A stretch of DNA of 64,000 bases, from assembly GCF_036026595.1 (NCBI RefSeq), contig NZ_JARZFX010000008.1, forward strand, positions 1-64,000. The letters run 5' to 3'. The translations under genes were made by a program, and so were the position numbers. Shown here piece by piece: positions 42,899 through 52,370 of this stretch. This DNA comes from Virgibacillus_P tibetensis. GTDB taxonomy: Bacteria > Bacillota > Bacilli > Bacillales > Amphibacillaceae. Within the stretch, counting starts at the first letter, position 1; each line of letters begins with the position of its first letter. A model generated the notes under the pieces. It had not been told where the DNA came from. It saw nothing but the letters and a program-made list of their open reading frames with translations, and made no database searches.

Positions 42899-43801
42899 CT
42901 ATTTATACCACTTAGGTTTTAATCTGCTGAAGTAATCATGATCTTCTAAATACATGTATACTTTATCTAACATCTCATTCATATTGTTTGGAATAGCTTT
43001 TAAGGTCCATACTACAGTTGAGAAAACGCACATTGCCAGGTAAAGTGAATACAATCTCCAAAAATCTTCATCTGGTTCTTTATTATTAAAATAACCTCTG
43101 ATTTGTCCTATTGAAAAAGGAATGCTTACTCCTCGGCTAAAAATTCCTATCTTTAGAAATTCGTGAATAGGATCTCCCCAATCATACCTGTTAAAGTCTA
43201 TAACCCCAGCAAATTTTTTATTATTCACAATGATGTTTCCAAGGTGAAAATCATCATGTTGAAATAAGTTCGGGCGTTGTTTAATGAGATGGATATTATC
43301 ATCAATAAAATTCATTATTTTTTGGTCATTTTTAATCTTTACCTCACACGCTAAGTAAGCATCAATATACTTCCAATGCTTTTCAACTTTCCTTGAATAC
43401 CACGAAGAGATATGGTCTGGAGCAGATAATTGATGCATTTTTCTTAATTCTTTTCCCGCCTCAATACCAATATTAAATTGTTCTTGGTCTGAGTAGTTTG
43501 AGATTTCATCCTCAGCATCCTTACCCTCTATGTATGATGTGATCATATACCCCCGATTTCCTACTTCACCAATTGAAATCGGTTGTGAACAAGTAACGTG
43601 ATAATCCTGCATCTTCTCCATAATAGAGTATTCTGTCTTCTTTAATTCCAACTCTTCTAAATTAAACATCCGAAGTAGTAGCTTATTGTTACCTTGCATA
43701 TGTATTAGATATTTTTCATCTGAGGAAAAACCCTTTTTAATTTCAATAACTTCTTTACAATTACTTATTAAAGGAATCTGTTTTATTAATGCTTCACTCA
43801 C
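42899..43801 (-). CDS. Aminoglycoside phosphotransferase (APH) family kinase
   Basis: A 300-residue APH-fold kinase. Catalytic loop LFQHDDFHLGNIIV near residues 180-193 (HDDFHxxN) and GVIDFNRYDWGDPIHEF near 199-215 are intact; the N-lobe has YLIHMQGNNKLLLRMF with the ATP-binding Lys region. GAGGGTG upstream of the ATG. Related to kanamycin-kinase-like proteins of Bacillaceae, most without shown resistance function. Not closely similar to the APH-type gene at 26611. Confidence 0.85.
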   Translation of the reverse strand: MSEALIKQIPLISNCKEVIEIKKGFSSDEKYLIHMQGNNKLLLRMFNLEELELKKTEYSIMEKMQDYHVTCSQPISIGEVGNRGYMITSYIEGKDAEDEISNYSDQEQFNIGIEAGKELRKMHQLSAPDHISSWYSRKVEKHWKYIDAYLACEVKIKNDQKIMNFIDDNIHLIKQRPNLFQHDDFHLGNIIVNNKKFAGVIDFNRYDWGDPIHEFLKIGIFSRGVSIPFSIGQIRGYFNNKEPDEDFWRLYSLYLAMCVFSTVVWTLKAIPNNMNEMLDKVYMYLEDHDYFSRLKPKWYK

Positions 43802-43879
43802 ACCCTCACCCCTATATTAAATTTTTAGAATCAATACAATAATCGTCAATTTTGATATTTCTATAAGTAATTACATTTC

Positions 43880-43913
43880 CTTCTTTCAATATCCTGCTGG
43901 TTTAGTTGAAGAA
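43880..43913 (-). repeat. Cassette-type element, right-core half
   Basis: TTCTTTCAATATCCTGCTGG followed by TTTAGTTGAAGAA: a palindromic single half with the CTGCTG core. The adjoining gap 43914-44245 contains only a minus-strand tail (44132-44205) encoding VKQLIPAISEMLSDLTEKHG and stop, the end of a lost gene. Confidence 0.6.
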
Positions 43914-44281
43914 TAATCCTTCACAAACTTTATAATTATTTTAACATAAATATTCAGAATACCTTGTAAATTCAAGTGAAAATAAAATCATTCCTAATTA
44001 ATTGGTGATTTATGTAATCTAATTTGTAGGTCAAAATGTAGACTTACACTGGCTATTGTTATCTAACCAAAAAATAGGGTGCAAATTACATTACAATTTT
44101 AATGTTTGTGATAGGAAACTGAACCTGTTACTTATTTTCCATGTTTTTCCGTTAAATCTGACAGCATTTCTGAAATAGCAGGAATCAACTGCTTCACATT
44201 CTAATTATAAAGAAATAATAAAGTTTTCTATAAAATTAATTTCCCATGCTATATTACTTATACAGGAGGAATCAACCAGTC

Positions 44282-44983
44282 ATGCAAGCACGTATTTTAT
44301 TAGTTGAAGATGATCCCGAAATCGCGCGTGTTGTGCGGGATATGTTTGTCCGTGAAAAGTATGAAGTCAGCTGGGCGACGACGGGTCTGGAAGGATGGGG
44401 AGATTTCCAGGCAATGACGTATGATCTTGTTCTGGTGGATCTCATGCTGCCGGAAATGGATGGATTTACGTTATGCAAAAATATCCGCTTAAAAAGTGAT
44501 ATACCGATGATTATAATCAGCGCAAGGAAAGAAGATGAGGATAAAATTGAGGGGCTGCACCTGGGTGCTGATGATTATGTGGCTAAACCGTTTAGTTTAG
44601 CAGAGTTGAAAGCGCGAGTTGAATCACACTTACGGCGCTGGAGACGATACCAGGGAATTCCTGAAGAAATGAATCAAACAACGTATTTGCATGGATTAAC
44701 CATTGACTGGGATCAAGGCCAAGTTATGCTTCATGATAAAAAGATCATGCTGACGGTAAAAGAGTTTGAGCTATTGTCTGTCTTAGTAAAGCACTCGGAC
44801 CGTATTTTTTCAAAAGGCGACTTATATGAACATGTCTGGAGCCAGGTAGAAGCAGGTGGGGTACATACGGTCACAGTTCACATTAAATCCTTGAGAGAAA
44901 AACTAGCTGATCCAGTGAAAACGCCTAAATTCATTCAGACGGTCTGGGGGCAAGGTTACCGATTTGTAGGTGAATGTGTATGA
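44282..44983 (+). CDS. OmpR/PhoB-family response regulator
   Basis: A 233-residue regulator: receiver domain 1-120 with acidic pair EDD near 10, phosphoacceptor Asp53 in YDLVLVDLMLPEMDG and Lys in YVAKPFSLAEL; winged-helix DNA-binding domain 135-233 (LTVKEFELLSVLV; VHTVTVHIKSLREKL; WGQGYRF). ATG 44282 with AGGAGGA upstream. Its TGA overlaps the kinase ATG (ATGA). First gene of a seven-gene operon that is free of repeat elements. Confidence 0.92.
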   Translation: MQARILLVEDDPEIARVVRDMFVREKYEVSWATTGLEGWGDFQAMTYDLVLVDLMLPEMDGFTLCKNIRLKSDIPMIIISARKEDEDKIEGLHLGADDYVAKPFSLAELKARVESHLRRWRRYQGIPEEMNQTTYLHGLTIDWDQGQVMLHDKKIMLTVKEFELLSVLVKHSDRIFSKGDLYEHVWSQVEAGGVHTVTVHIKSLREKLADPVKTPKFIQTVWGQGYRFVGECV

Positions 44984-46461
44984 AAATAAAAACGTGGCTA
45001 TTACTATCTTATTTAATTGTAATGATTCTTCCACTAATTGCAGCTTATGTATTACTAGCCTGGATTACCACGTATAACGATGAACAAAAGGTGGCCGAAC
45101 ATATTGATGTGCTGTCTGAATTGGAAAAAACCAAAAAAGCACTGGATGAACCAGCGCTTTACGAACCACAAGCAAACAGGGAAACTATCGAAAAGCTGAC
45201 CAGTCAGAAACAATCTATCGCTCTATATAATCAGGATGGTGTAGTTATTTATACGTCCAACCCTTCCTTTACACCTGCACATTTTGGTCTGGGAAAGAAG
45301 CAGCTGTATGAAGATTTGTATTCACTAGATCAGGGTTACCGCTCGTATACGTATAAGCAACCAGTCTTCTCAGGTAATGACCTGGTTGGATTCTTCCATG
45401 TAGAAATGGCCCGTGATGAGTGGGTAACAGGAGTGACGAATCGAAGCTTTCTTGTCGGTGGATTATTTATGATTGTGTTTACGGCGATCTATCTGACCGT
45501 AGCTTGGCTCGTTAATAAGAAGCTGAATATTCGCTTAACCGGATTAATGAATGAAATGACTGCTTTTGCTTCTGGAAAGACGCTTGAGGAAGCACGGACA
45601 AATGAAGACGAGATTGGGAAACTGACAGACCACTTTTATACAATGAGTAGAGAAATTAAATCAGCTCAAGCTGTCATTAGGCAGGAGCAGCAAGCGAAGG
45701 AATACTTGATTGCGAGTGTTTCCCATGATTTAAAGACACCACTCACGTCGATTAAGGCGTATGCAGAATCACTGAAAAATGAAACAGGATTAAGTATGGA
45801 GGAACAGGATGACTATAGAAATGTGATCTCCGAAAAAGCCGATTTTATGCAGCATATGTTGGATGACTTATTAACATATACCCTCTTGCAATCGCCTAAA
45901 CATGAACTGGAATTTGTCCCAGTGGAAGGGGAGGAGTTCTTTGAAATGCTCATCGCAGACTATGAACCTTTATGTAAGAAAAAAGAAATCGATCTTCATT
46001 CGTATGTAGAAGTGGAAGGAATGTATCATGTTAATCCGAAGCAAATGATGCGTGTGGCTGATAATTTAGTCAGTAATGCGATTTCACATACACCACATGG
46101 AGGGAAGGTTTGGATAGCAGCTGTCTCTAGTAGCGATATGCTTTCCGAATGGCTGTATGATTTTATAAAAGAAGATGATTTCAGACAAGACGCAGATGCT
46201 GTATATTTTATCGTTCAAAATGAAGGGATTGGGATCGCCAGGGACAAATTAGCCTACGTATTTGACCCACTCTATCAGGCTGACGAAGCTAGGAATAAGC
46301 GTGATTTGCGTGGCACAGGCTTAGGTTTAAGTATTACAAAACAGATTATCGAAAAACACGGTGGAAACGTACATATTTTTTCCGATGAAAAAGTGGGTAC
46401 ATGTGTTATTTGCAGTCTGCCAAAACAAAGCGAGGAAGTGATGGGAAGTGAACCGTATTAA
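44980..46461 (+). CDS. Membrane sensor histidine kinase
   Basis: A 493-residue kinase with two membrane helices (about 6-29 and 158-181) around an outer sensor domain of about 125 residues, then HAMP (about 182-235), HisKA with phosphoacceptor His near 249 in SVSHDLKTPLTSIKAYAES, and HATPase with N box DNLVSNAISHTPHGG and G box GTGLGLSITKQIIEKHGG. Coupled to the response regulator by ATGA and to the next gene by overlap. The signal is unknown; the downstream lipoprotein and protease suggest envelope state. Confidence 0.92.
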   Translation: MKIKTWLLLSYLIVMILPLIAAYVLLAWITTYNDEQKVAEHIDVLSELEKTKKALDEPALYEPQANRETIEKLTSQKQSIALYNQDGVVIYTSNPSFTPAHFGLGKKQLYEDLYSLDQGYRSYTYKQPVFSGNDLVGFFHVEMARDEWVTGVTNRSFLVGGLFMIVFTAIYLTVAWLVNKKLNIRLTGLMNEMTAFASGKTLEEARTNEDEIGKLTDHFYTMSREIKSAQAVIRQEQQAKEYLIASVSHDLKTPLTSIKAYAESLKNETGLSMEEQDDYRNVISEKADFMQHMLDDLLTYTLLQSPKHELEFVPVEGEEFFEMLIADYEPLCKKKEIDLHSYVEVEGMYHVNPKQMMRVADNLVSNAISHTPHGGKVWIAAVSSSDMLSEWLYDFIKEDDFRQDADAVYFIVQNEGIGIARDKLAYVFDPLYQADEARNKRDLRGTGLGLSITKQIIEKHGGNVHIFSDEKVGTCVICSLPKQSEEVMGSEPY

Positions 46462-47542
46462 ATTAAGAAGTACACTACTACTTTTGGGGGTATTGGTTAT
46501 GAGTGCAGGATGTTCATCAGAATCATCAAACAATTATTCACCAGAACAATTAATTAATCATGCATTGGAAGAAGGAAATTTACCATCCTATTATGCAGAA
46601 TCTACGACAATTACGAGTACAGATGGAGAAGAAATTGATCAAATGATCATGAAAGAATGGCGAAGTGAAGACGGAAAGATTCGGGTTGAGATTGAAAATC
46701 AAGACGGAGGGGACAAGTCTATTGCTGTGAATGATGGTCAGTCAATAAAGACATATCAGATGGAACAAAACCAGGTAATCGTCATCGATGATCCAGAGCT
46801 TGTAGATTTTAACCAGCCATCACCAAAGGATCAAGCAAACTTTATTCTGGATGTCATTCGCGATACCCATGATATTTCGACTAAGGGGGACGAGGAAATA
46901 GCAGGTCGCTTAACCTATCATCTTGTGGCAGATCCTCATGAAGAAAACACGCTTTTTGGCAAACAGGAGTTATGGATCGATAAAGAAAACTGGTTAGTGT
47001 TAAAAATGATATCTACAACAGGGGATCAAAAAAGTGAGTCAGTATATACAAAAGTTGATTTTAAAGCAAAAATTCCTGCTGGAAAATTTGCGCTTGATTT
47101 ACCTGAAGATGTGGAAGTAAAGAATCTAAATGACTTTAATAACTCCCAGGAGGTCACGTTAGAAGAAGCACGAAAAGGTTTGGAGAAACCATTTCTCTAT
47201 TTTCCAGAAACAGATGGATTGGAAATATCAGGGATTGAACAGAATGATCTGACAGGTATTATCAACCGAACAGAAGTAACTATCGATTATAAGAAAAATG
47301 ATGTACCACTTTTATCATTGGCTGTCTTTGAAACACCTGAAGAAACTGAAGAAGCGTTCAGCTTTCCAGGTGAAGAAGCGGTAACTGTCCGTGGCCACGA
47401 TGGCTCATTTACAGATACAGATGGCTTTCGTGCGCTGCTTTGGCAGGAGGATGGGTTATCTTATTCATTGATTATTGTTGACCCGAACATCACACTGGAA
47501 GATTTACAACAGTTAACTGAAACTATGGAACGCATTGAATAA
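46448..47542 (+). CDS. LolA-like outer lipoprotein
   Basis: A 364-residue lipoprotein precursor: LLLLGVLVMSAGC gives lipobox with Cys near residue 22. Residues 35-215 have the half-barrel pattern of LolA/LppX-like proteins such as B. subtilis YdcC (SYYAESTTIT; MIMKEWRSEDGKIRVEI; LFGKQELWIDKENWLVLKM). The C-terminal 140 residues form a second domain with repeats of acidic segments. GTG 46448 overlaps the kinase end. Probably a membrane-surface sensor or lipid-binding partner of the two-component system. Confidence 0.78.
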   Translation: MNRIKLRSTLLLLGVLVMSAGCSSESSNNYSPEQLINHALEEGNLPSYYAESTTITSTDGEEIDQMIMKEWRSEDGKIRVEIENQDGGDKSIAVNDGQSIKTYQMEQNQVIVIDDPELVDFNQPSPKDQANFILDVIRDTHDISTKGDEEIAGRLTYHLVADPHEENTLFGKQELWIDKENWLVLKMISTTGDQKSESVYTKVDFKAKIPAGKFALDLPEDVEVKNLNDFNNSQEVTLEEARKGLEKPFLYFPETDGLEISGIEQNDLTGIINRTEVTIDYKKNDVPLLSLAVFETPEETEEAFSFPGEEAVTVRGHDGSFTDTDGFRALLWQEDGLSYSLIIVDPNITLEDLQQLTETMERIE

Positions 47543-47560
47543 AAGGAACGAGGTGAGAGG

Positions 47561-49291
47561 ATGCTGCCAGGTGTCTTATCAATTATCAGTTTTGTTTCAC
47601 TAGCATTCTTCATACCAATTATAACGTTCCTGCTTCCGAAGAAAATCGGTTATGCTGCAGAGATTATTTCAGCCATCGTTATTCTAGTCTATTTATTTAT
47701 GAACTTTTCATTTACAGAGGCGATGATGCTAATAAGCCTCATGGCGTTGGCCTATGGTAACTTGGGAATAATTTTGGATAAAGATAAACAAAATAGGCGA
47801 CGACAATTGAAACAGGAGTTGATAGTTTCAGACTATGAAACTATCAAGCAGGGAAAAGATATGAAGCGGATTACTGTTGATGTACTGATTGCTTTACTCG
47901 TAAGTGCTGGTGCTGTCTTGTTTCTGATTTTCGCACCGGAAACATATGCCCTGCTGAAATTTATTATCGGTATCTTTCTACTTACGACATTAACTCAACT
48001 AATCGCAAGAGCAGCTGACTTCTCATATACGAAGTTGTATTTTCTTCCTCAGCAGGAACGATTGGTGATTGTATCAGCATTTGAGTCAAGGGATTTACCA
48101 CTGCGAGATATAAAGGAAGTTCACCGGGAGTCGGCACCGGATCTATTGAGGCTTCATCCGCTGTTTACATTTTTGTCTGAAAATAAGGATTATACGATGT
48201 CATTCCTATCTGTTCTGCGTTTATCATTTCCTGGTGAAAACATATATTTGACGCCTGATGACGTGGAAGGATGGCAAGAACGATTGGCAGGCTTTGCAGC
48301 GAGTAACGAGGAGAAACGGGAGAAAAAGATTTTACCTTTATGGCATCCTAAGAATCTAAAACGTTTGATTTGGAAAGGGTATTTCGCCATAACAGTTAAG
48401 GGGATATCAGCATATACAGGGTTACTGTTTATACTCATTTGGCTTGATGTTTCCCCATATATTATGATTAGTTTCGTTCTCCTCTGGTGGCTGTTTAACT
48501 TGTATGTGTCTGACCGTGTGCTCGTAGCCGCATCTGATGCTGTTGAGGTAACAAAAGGGGAGCTGTACGATCAGGCAAAAACTATTTTTAAACAAGCTGG
48601 TATTGCCAAAACCAGATTATACTTAATCGATTCTCCTATTTACAATGGACTTGCTACTGGTATGAATATTGGACGGGGAACGATTATGCTCACAACTGCT
48701 ACAACTAAACTATCAATGGATGCAGTAAAAGCGATAGTGGCTCATGAGGCAATACATATAAAAAAACGGGATGTTCTGACAAACCAAATTGCCCGTATGC
48801 TGTTCTTTGGCTTTCTTGCTGCAGTAATTAACTTGTTTTTTGATCAGCTTGTCTTATTGTCCGACCATTTGGTTGTGTTTATTATCTTTTTCTATATTTT
48901 AATGTTGGTATTTCCGATGTATCTTTCTTTTGTTGCTCAATGGATGGAGATTCGTGCAGATCATTTAGGAGCAAAACTCCTTGAATCAGAAACTGAGCAA
49001 ATGGGAAATGGCCTGCGTGAATTAGGAAATGCGCAGGATCAGGCAGTGGGCAAGACATTAAAGTATAGTACGAACGATGCGAAGCCATTGAGGAATAAGC
49101 CATCTGCAGCTCGGGATAGCTGGTTTATCCGGTTTCTCGAATTTCAATTCCAACCATACCCGCCGTTATATTGGCGGATATATTGCCTTTCATCTTCACT
49201 TAATTGGCGGGAAACGAAGAAGGCATGGATGGCAGCTCGCTGGAAGGAGTCTTTACCGGACTTTTTAAGGAAAAAGGTTCAAGTGAAATAA
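47561..49291 (+). CDS. M48-family integral membrane zinc metalloprotease
   Basis: A 576-residue protein with about nine hydrophobic helices. Zinc site HEAIH at residues 395-399, followed after two further helices by the glutamate region WMEIRADHLGAKLLE near 460, as in HtpX/Ste24-type proteases. The N-terminal half (helices plus LPLRDIKEVHRE, a PH-like patch) is not part of standard HtpX (about 290 residues), so this is an enlarged form. GAGGTGAGAGG precedes ATG 47561. A role in membrane-protein quality control is inferred. Confidence 0.85.
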   Translation: MLPGVLSIISFVSLAFFIPIITFLLPKKIGYAAEIISAIVILVYLFMNFSFTEAMMLISLMALAYGNLGIILDKDKQNRRRQLKQELIVSDYETIKQGKDMKRITVDVLIALLVSAGAVLFLIFAPETYALLKFIIGIFLLTTLTQLIARAADFSYTKLYFLPQQERLVIVSAFESRDLPLRDIKEVHRESAPDLLRLHPLFTFLSENKDYTMSFLSVLRLSFPGENIYLTPDDVEGWQERLAGFAASNEEKREKKILPLWHPKNLKRLIWKGYFAITVKGISAYTGLLFILIWLDVSPYIMISFVLLWWLFNLYVSDRVLVAASDAVEVTKGELYDQAKTIFKQAGIAKTRLYLIDSPIYNGLATGMNIGRGTIMLTTATTKLSMDAVKAIVAHEAIHIKKRDVLTNQIARMLFFGFLAAVINLFFDQLVLLSDHLVVFIIFFYILMLVFPMYLSFVAQWMEIRADHLGAKLLESETEQMGNGLRELGNAQDQAVGKTLKYSTNDAKPLRNKPSAARDSWFIRFLEFQFQPYPPLYWRIYCLSSSLNWRETKKAWMAARWKESLPDFLRKKVQVK

Positions 49292-49482
49292 GTGTTTTTG
49301 ATGAAGACGATGATGAGTACATGCTGCTTAATGAAGGTCAGGTTCATCAATTTATCGGGATAAGCAAAGAAGCTGTGAGAACCCTGGTAAGAGATCATTC
49401 AGACGTTCCACATCTTATGATAAATAACAACGTCTATTATCCGAAAGAAAAGCAGCGTCAATGGCTGTTGAATTTAGAATAG
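49204..49482 (+). CDS. Small HTH protein, start uncertain
   Basis: The well-supported part is the last 54 residues from ATG 49321: LLNEGQVHQFIGISKEAVRT, then LVRDHSDVPHLMINNNVYYP and KEKQRQWL, an excisionase/MerR-like helix-turn-helix ending with a wing. No good ribosome binding site precedes any start. The frame is open back to 49204 and overlaps the protease end, so it could also have been part of a fusion or be translated by coupling. Probably a DNA-binding or membrane-docking accessory protein of the operon. Confidence 0.55.
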   Translation: MAGNEEGMDGSSLEGVFTGLFKEKGSSEISVFDEDDDEYMLLNEGQVHQFIGISKEAVRTLVRDHSDVPHLMINNNVYYPKEKQRQWLLNLE

Positions 49483-49501
49483 AGATACGGAGGCGGTATT
49501 C

Positions 49502-49705
49502 ATGGACTGGTTACAATTAAATGATGTAATTACACCAACGAACCCCTATGCTGCACTTTTCTTCGGGGTGCTCATTTCGATGATCATATCCGTAGTAGTT
49601 TGGGTAGAAACAAAACAGAAAAAAACTGCTATAACTGCTTTTATTGCAGGAGGTGCCACGTCACTAATTGGTGTATCACTGTTAATTCTAATTGGATTTT
49701 ATTGA
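49502..49705 (+). CDS. Small two-helix membrane protein
   Basis: A 67-residue protein with helices at about 18-36 and 44-65 (AALFFGVLISMIISVVVWV; FIAGGATSLIGVSLLILIG). CGGAGGCGG lies before ATG 49502. Sixth gene of the two-component operon; unknown role. Confidence 0.62.
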   Translation: MDWLQLNDVITPTNPYAALFFGVLISMIISVVVWVETKQKKTAITAFIAGGATSLIGVSLLILIGFY

Positions 49706-49747
49706 CCTAATTTCATCCAGAAGTTCTTATTTTTTGAGGTGATGTAA

Positions 49748-49918
49748 TTGAATGAAATGCTTTTTATCTCTGTACTAATCGTGTTGTTTTGTACTAATGA
49801 ACTAATAATAGTTTTAAAAAATAGAGAAGCACCAAAAAATAATAGGAGAATCGCTGTTTTATTATATGGTATGTCACTTCTCGGACTAGCTATGATGAAC
49901 GTGTTTTTTTATCTATAG
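49748..49918 (+). CDS. Small two-helix membrane protein
   Basis: A 56-residue protein: TTG 49748 with GAGGTGATG upstream, helix ISVLIVLFCTNELIIVL, basic loop KNREAPKNNRR and helix LLYGMSLLGLAMMNVFFYL, then TAG. It lies 42 bases after the previous stop and appears to end the operon. Unknown role. Confidence 0.5.
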   Translation: MNEMLFISVLIVLFCTNELIIVLKNREAPKNNRRIAVLLYGMSLLGLAMMNVFFYL

Positions 49919-50159
49919 TGTGAGCAAGAACCAGTTTTAATAATTAGTTGGATTGTTGAGATGTGAGAACGTTTTTAGAAATGTAAAACTTACTGCAAGT
50001 CGTAGTTTTATCACTCGCAATAAACAATAAAGGCGTAACTTGTTCATTTTTAAAGGAAAATTTTAAAATCCAGGAGAAAAATTATACATCGACCGAATCG
50101 AATTATTTACCCAGCAATTTTGAACAAACACGTACGAATAGTTTTGATTTGATATTTCT

Positions 50160-50426
50160 TCAATTATTCGATATGGATATAGTTTTCAATGGCGCCACAC
50201 TGGGTGTCTTTTGGAGTGTCAATCCGTTGTTGTTACAGATAGTAGGAATAAAAAGCAATTGATCTGCTGTATCGCCTGTTAAATCGCCAACATCAAAACT
50301 TACTTTCACACGTTTTTTTGAAGTGCACGTATTTTCTGTTTACTCTCGTCATAGAGCATAAAAGGGGCCTCCATGTTATTTTTTTCACTTGTAACATCCA
50401 AAAGTAGGGCTCCTCTTCTTTTCACG
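50160..50426 (-). pseudogene. Decayed extracellular-type protein fragment
   Basis: The minus strand from GTG 50426 encodes KRRGALLLDVTSEKNNMEAP and FMLYDESKQKIRALQKNV, then shifts frame to KVSFDVGDLTGDTADQLLF, then IPTICNNNGLTLQKTPSVAP, and stops. The alternating pattern suggests a beta-sandwich. The frameshift near 50310 and missing N-terminus make it a remnant. The rest of 49919-50590 shows nothing that I can call. Confidence 0.45.
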
Positions 50427-50591
50427 TTTTTACTTTCATTTTTTTTGTATATGAAATAGCATCTCTTTTAGCATAGTAAATATATCCCTATTTTCGTTGT
50501 TATTTTCCTTGTAATTATCATCCATATTGAGAAAATAAAGGATTGATATCAATTATATGGTAAAATATAGTTAAATATTTTAAATATTGAG

Positions 50592-50625
50592 TTATTCAAC
50601 TAACGCAGCAGATTAGTTAAATAAG
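50592..50625 (+). repeat. Cassette-type element, right-core half
   Basis: TTATTCAACTAACGCAGCAG followed by ATTAGTTAAATAAG: a nearly perfect single palindrome with the GCAGCAG loop. Marks the start of the plus-strand gene-element block. Confidence 0.8.
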
Positions 50626-50716
50626 AAAATTTTTTTCACTGGAATAACCAAGTATTAAAGGTTTTCGCTTTTTTATATAGAAGAAGATACCAAAAGGAAA
50701 AAAGGAGGAAACAGAA

Positions 50717-51094
50717 TTGACGCAACCTTTATTAAAGGGTATGGAAGGGGCATTTATACCTGTTACAGACCCTGCAAAATCTGCTAAATGGTACGAAGAT
50801 AAATTAGGATGTAAACCTCTTTATGAAGAAGAACAGGCGGTAACAATGAAACTTGCAGAAGGTTCTCAAACAGTGATAACCCTTGTTCGGACACCTAATC
50901 ATAAACCAATGGAATTTCCAGGGAATGGCTTCGGGGTGGGAAAATATTACAATTTTATTCCTCTAGACATTGATGAAACCTATAAATTGTTAATTGAAAG
51001 AGGGGTAGAGGTTAATTCAATTGGTGGAGAAGGAACTACAAGATATTTTACATTTTATGACCCAGATGGAAATCCTTTAGGCTGCTGTAATTAG
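50717..51094 (+). CDS. VOC family protein
   Basis: A 125-residue VOC unit: GAFIPVTDPAKSAKWYEDKLG at the N-terminus, KYYNFIPLDIDETYKLLIERG in the middle, YFTFYDPDGNPLGCC at the C-terminus. TTG 50717 with AAAGGAGG upstream. Element before and after. Possible metal or antibiotic-binding protein of the bleomycin-resistance-like fold; substrate unknown. Confidence 0.82.
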   Translation: MTQPLLKGMEGAFIPVTDPAKSAKWYEDKLGCKPLYEEEQAVTMKLAEGSQTVITLVRTPNHKPMEFPGNGFGVGKYYNFIPLDIDETYKLLIERGVEVNSIGGEGTTRYFTFYDPDGNPLGCCN

Positions 51095-51100
51095 AATAGT

Positions 51101-51178
51101 TGTATTCAACTAAATGGTGCAATTGTTTAATAAAAGCGTTCGCTTCTTGTGCTAACGCAGCAGGTTTGTTGAACAAAT
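51101..51178 (+). repeat. Cassette-type element, full form
   Basis: TGTATTCAACTAAATGGTGC at the left, central hairpin AAGCGTTCGCTT, right TTGTGCTAACGCAGCAGG then TTTGTTGAACAAA. Starts 7 bases after the VOC stop. Confidence 0.85.
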
Positions 51179-51216
51179 AATATAAAAGTCTAAAAATTTT
51201 CTTGGGGGGAAATGTT

Positions 51217-51783
51217 ATGGAGAAGTTGGAAACAAAAAGGTTATTACTAAGACCATTAACTATCGATGATTCGGGAAGAATTGAAGAATTGGCTGGGGAT
51301 TATGATGTAGCTAAATCTACTTTAAATATTCCTCACCCATATCCTAAAGGTTCTGCAATACAATTTATTGAAAGTATCTTTAATGCAGAAAAGAATAATA
51401 AAATCTTAATGTTTGCGATAACAGAAAAAGAGTTACAACTTCTTATTGGTCTAATTAACATAAACTTGTCCTCACCATATAATAGAGGGGAATTAGCGTA
51501 TTGGGTTGGTAAGCAGTATTGGGGGAAGGACTATGGTACAGAAGCCACTAAAAAGGTAATGGAGTACGGTTTTAATCATCTCAATCTAAATAAAATTTTT
51601 GCCGCATCATTTACTTCTAATCCTGGTTCGTGGAGAATAATGGAGAAAGTAGGACTGAAATACGAAGGTACCTTAAAGCAACACGTAGCTCGGTTTGGTC
51701 AATTTTACGATTTAGCTTATTATGGATTATTAAAAGAAGAGTTTAAAACAGAAACACAAAACAAAAGTACAAATAATAAATAA
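51217..51783 (+). CDS. GNAT N-acetyltransferase, RimJ/RimL type
   Basis: A 188-residue acyltransferase of the RimJ/RimL branch: ETKRLLLRPLTIDD at the N-terminus, motif A QYWGKDYGTEATKKVMEYGF near residues 102-121, motif B SNPGSWRIMEKVGLKYEG near 135-152, C-terminal YYGLLKEEF. ATG 51217 with GGGGGGAAA upstream. Elements on both sides. Substrate unknown. Confidence 0.87.
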   Translation: MEKLETKRLLLRPLTIDDSGRIEELAGDYDVAKSTLNIPHPYPKGSAIQFIESIFNAEKNNKILMFAITEKELQLLIGLININLSSPYNRGELAYWVGKQYWGKDYGTEATKKVMEYGFNHLNLNKIFAASFTSNPGSWRIMEKVGLKYEGTLKQHVARFGQFYDLAYYGLLKEEFKTETQNKSTNNK

Positions 51784-51784
51784 T

Positions 51785-51856
51785 CTACTTCAACTTGCGA
51801 GTGTTAATTGTTTAATAAGAGCATTCGCTTCAAGAAGCAGAAGAGTTTAACAAGGG
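51785..51856 (+). repeat. Cassette-type element, degenerate full form
   Basis: CTACTTCAACTTGCGAGTG at the left, central GAGCATTCGCTTC, right AAGCAGAAGAGTTTAACAAGG. Directly after the GNAT stop. Confidence 0.65.
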
Positions 51857-51908
51857 AATGAATGGGAAACTTTAGCACTGTAAAATAGGAAAATTGGAGG
51901 TTTTTGAA

Positions 51909-52366
51909 TGATAAAGGGAGGGAATATATGAAGCACATTTCCAGTAAGTGATTTAAAGCGTTCGATAGAATTCTATACTGGTCTCGGGATTGTTCTTGAC
52001 CATATCGTTGAGGATAGATTAGCATTTTTGTGGATTGTAAAAGATAAAAATTGGTTGGGATTATGGAAAACCGATAAAGTAGAACTTGAATACCATCCTT
52101 TGATAAGACATAAAGCTTTTCAAGTATCGTTAGAAGGATTAAAGAACTCTGTTAGCTGGCTCAAAAATAAAGGATATAAACCCAGAGAGGCATTTGGGTT
52201 TGAACCGATTGAACCTTTTGTGATGCCTCACAAGGATTATGCACACGCTAAAATTCATTTTAATGACGCTGATGGTAATAGTTTAGAATTTATTTGTAAA
52301 ATAGATAATCCCAAAAAGCTAACAGAACGTATGTTTTTAAGTGAGTGGGAAGAGATAAATAAATAA
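51909..52366 (+). pseudogene. Frameshifted VOC gene, paralogue of 7059-7538
   Basis: ATG 51909 with GGAGG upstream soon reaches a stop. In another frame YEAHF, then PVSDLKRSIEFYTGLGIVLD with LAFLWIVKDKNWLGLW, then IEPFVMPHKD and DADGNSLEFICK follow the intact VOC protein at 7059 closely. A single missing C in a CCC run near 51950 and changes just after the start break the N-terminus; from 52028 on the frame is intact (112 residues). Still followed by an intact repeat element. Confidence 0.75.
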
Positions 52367-52370
52367 AATT

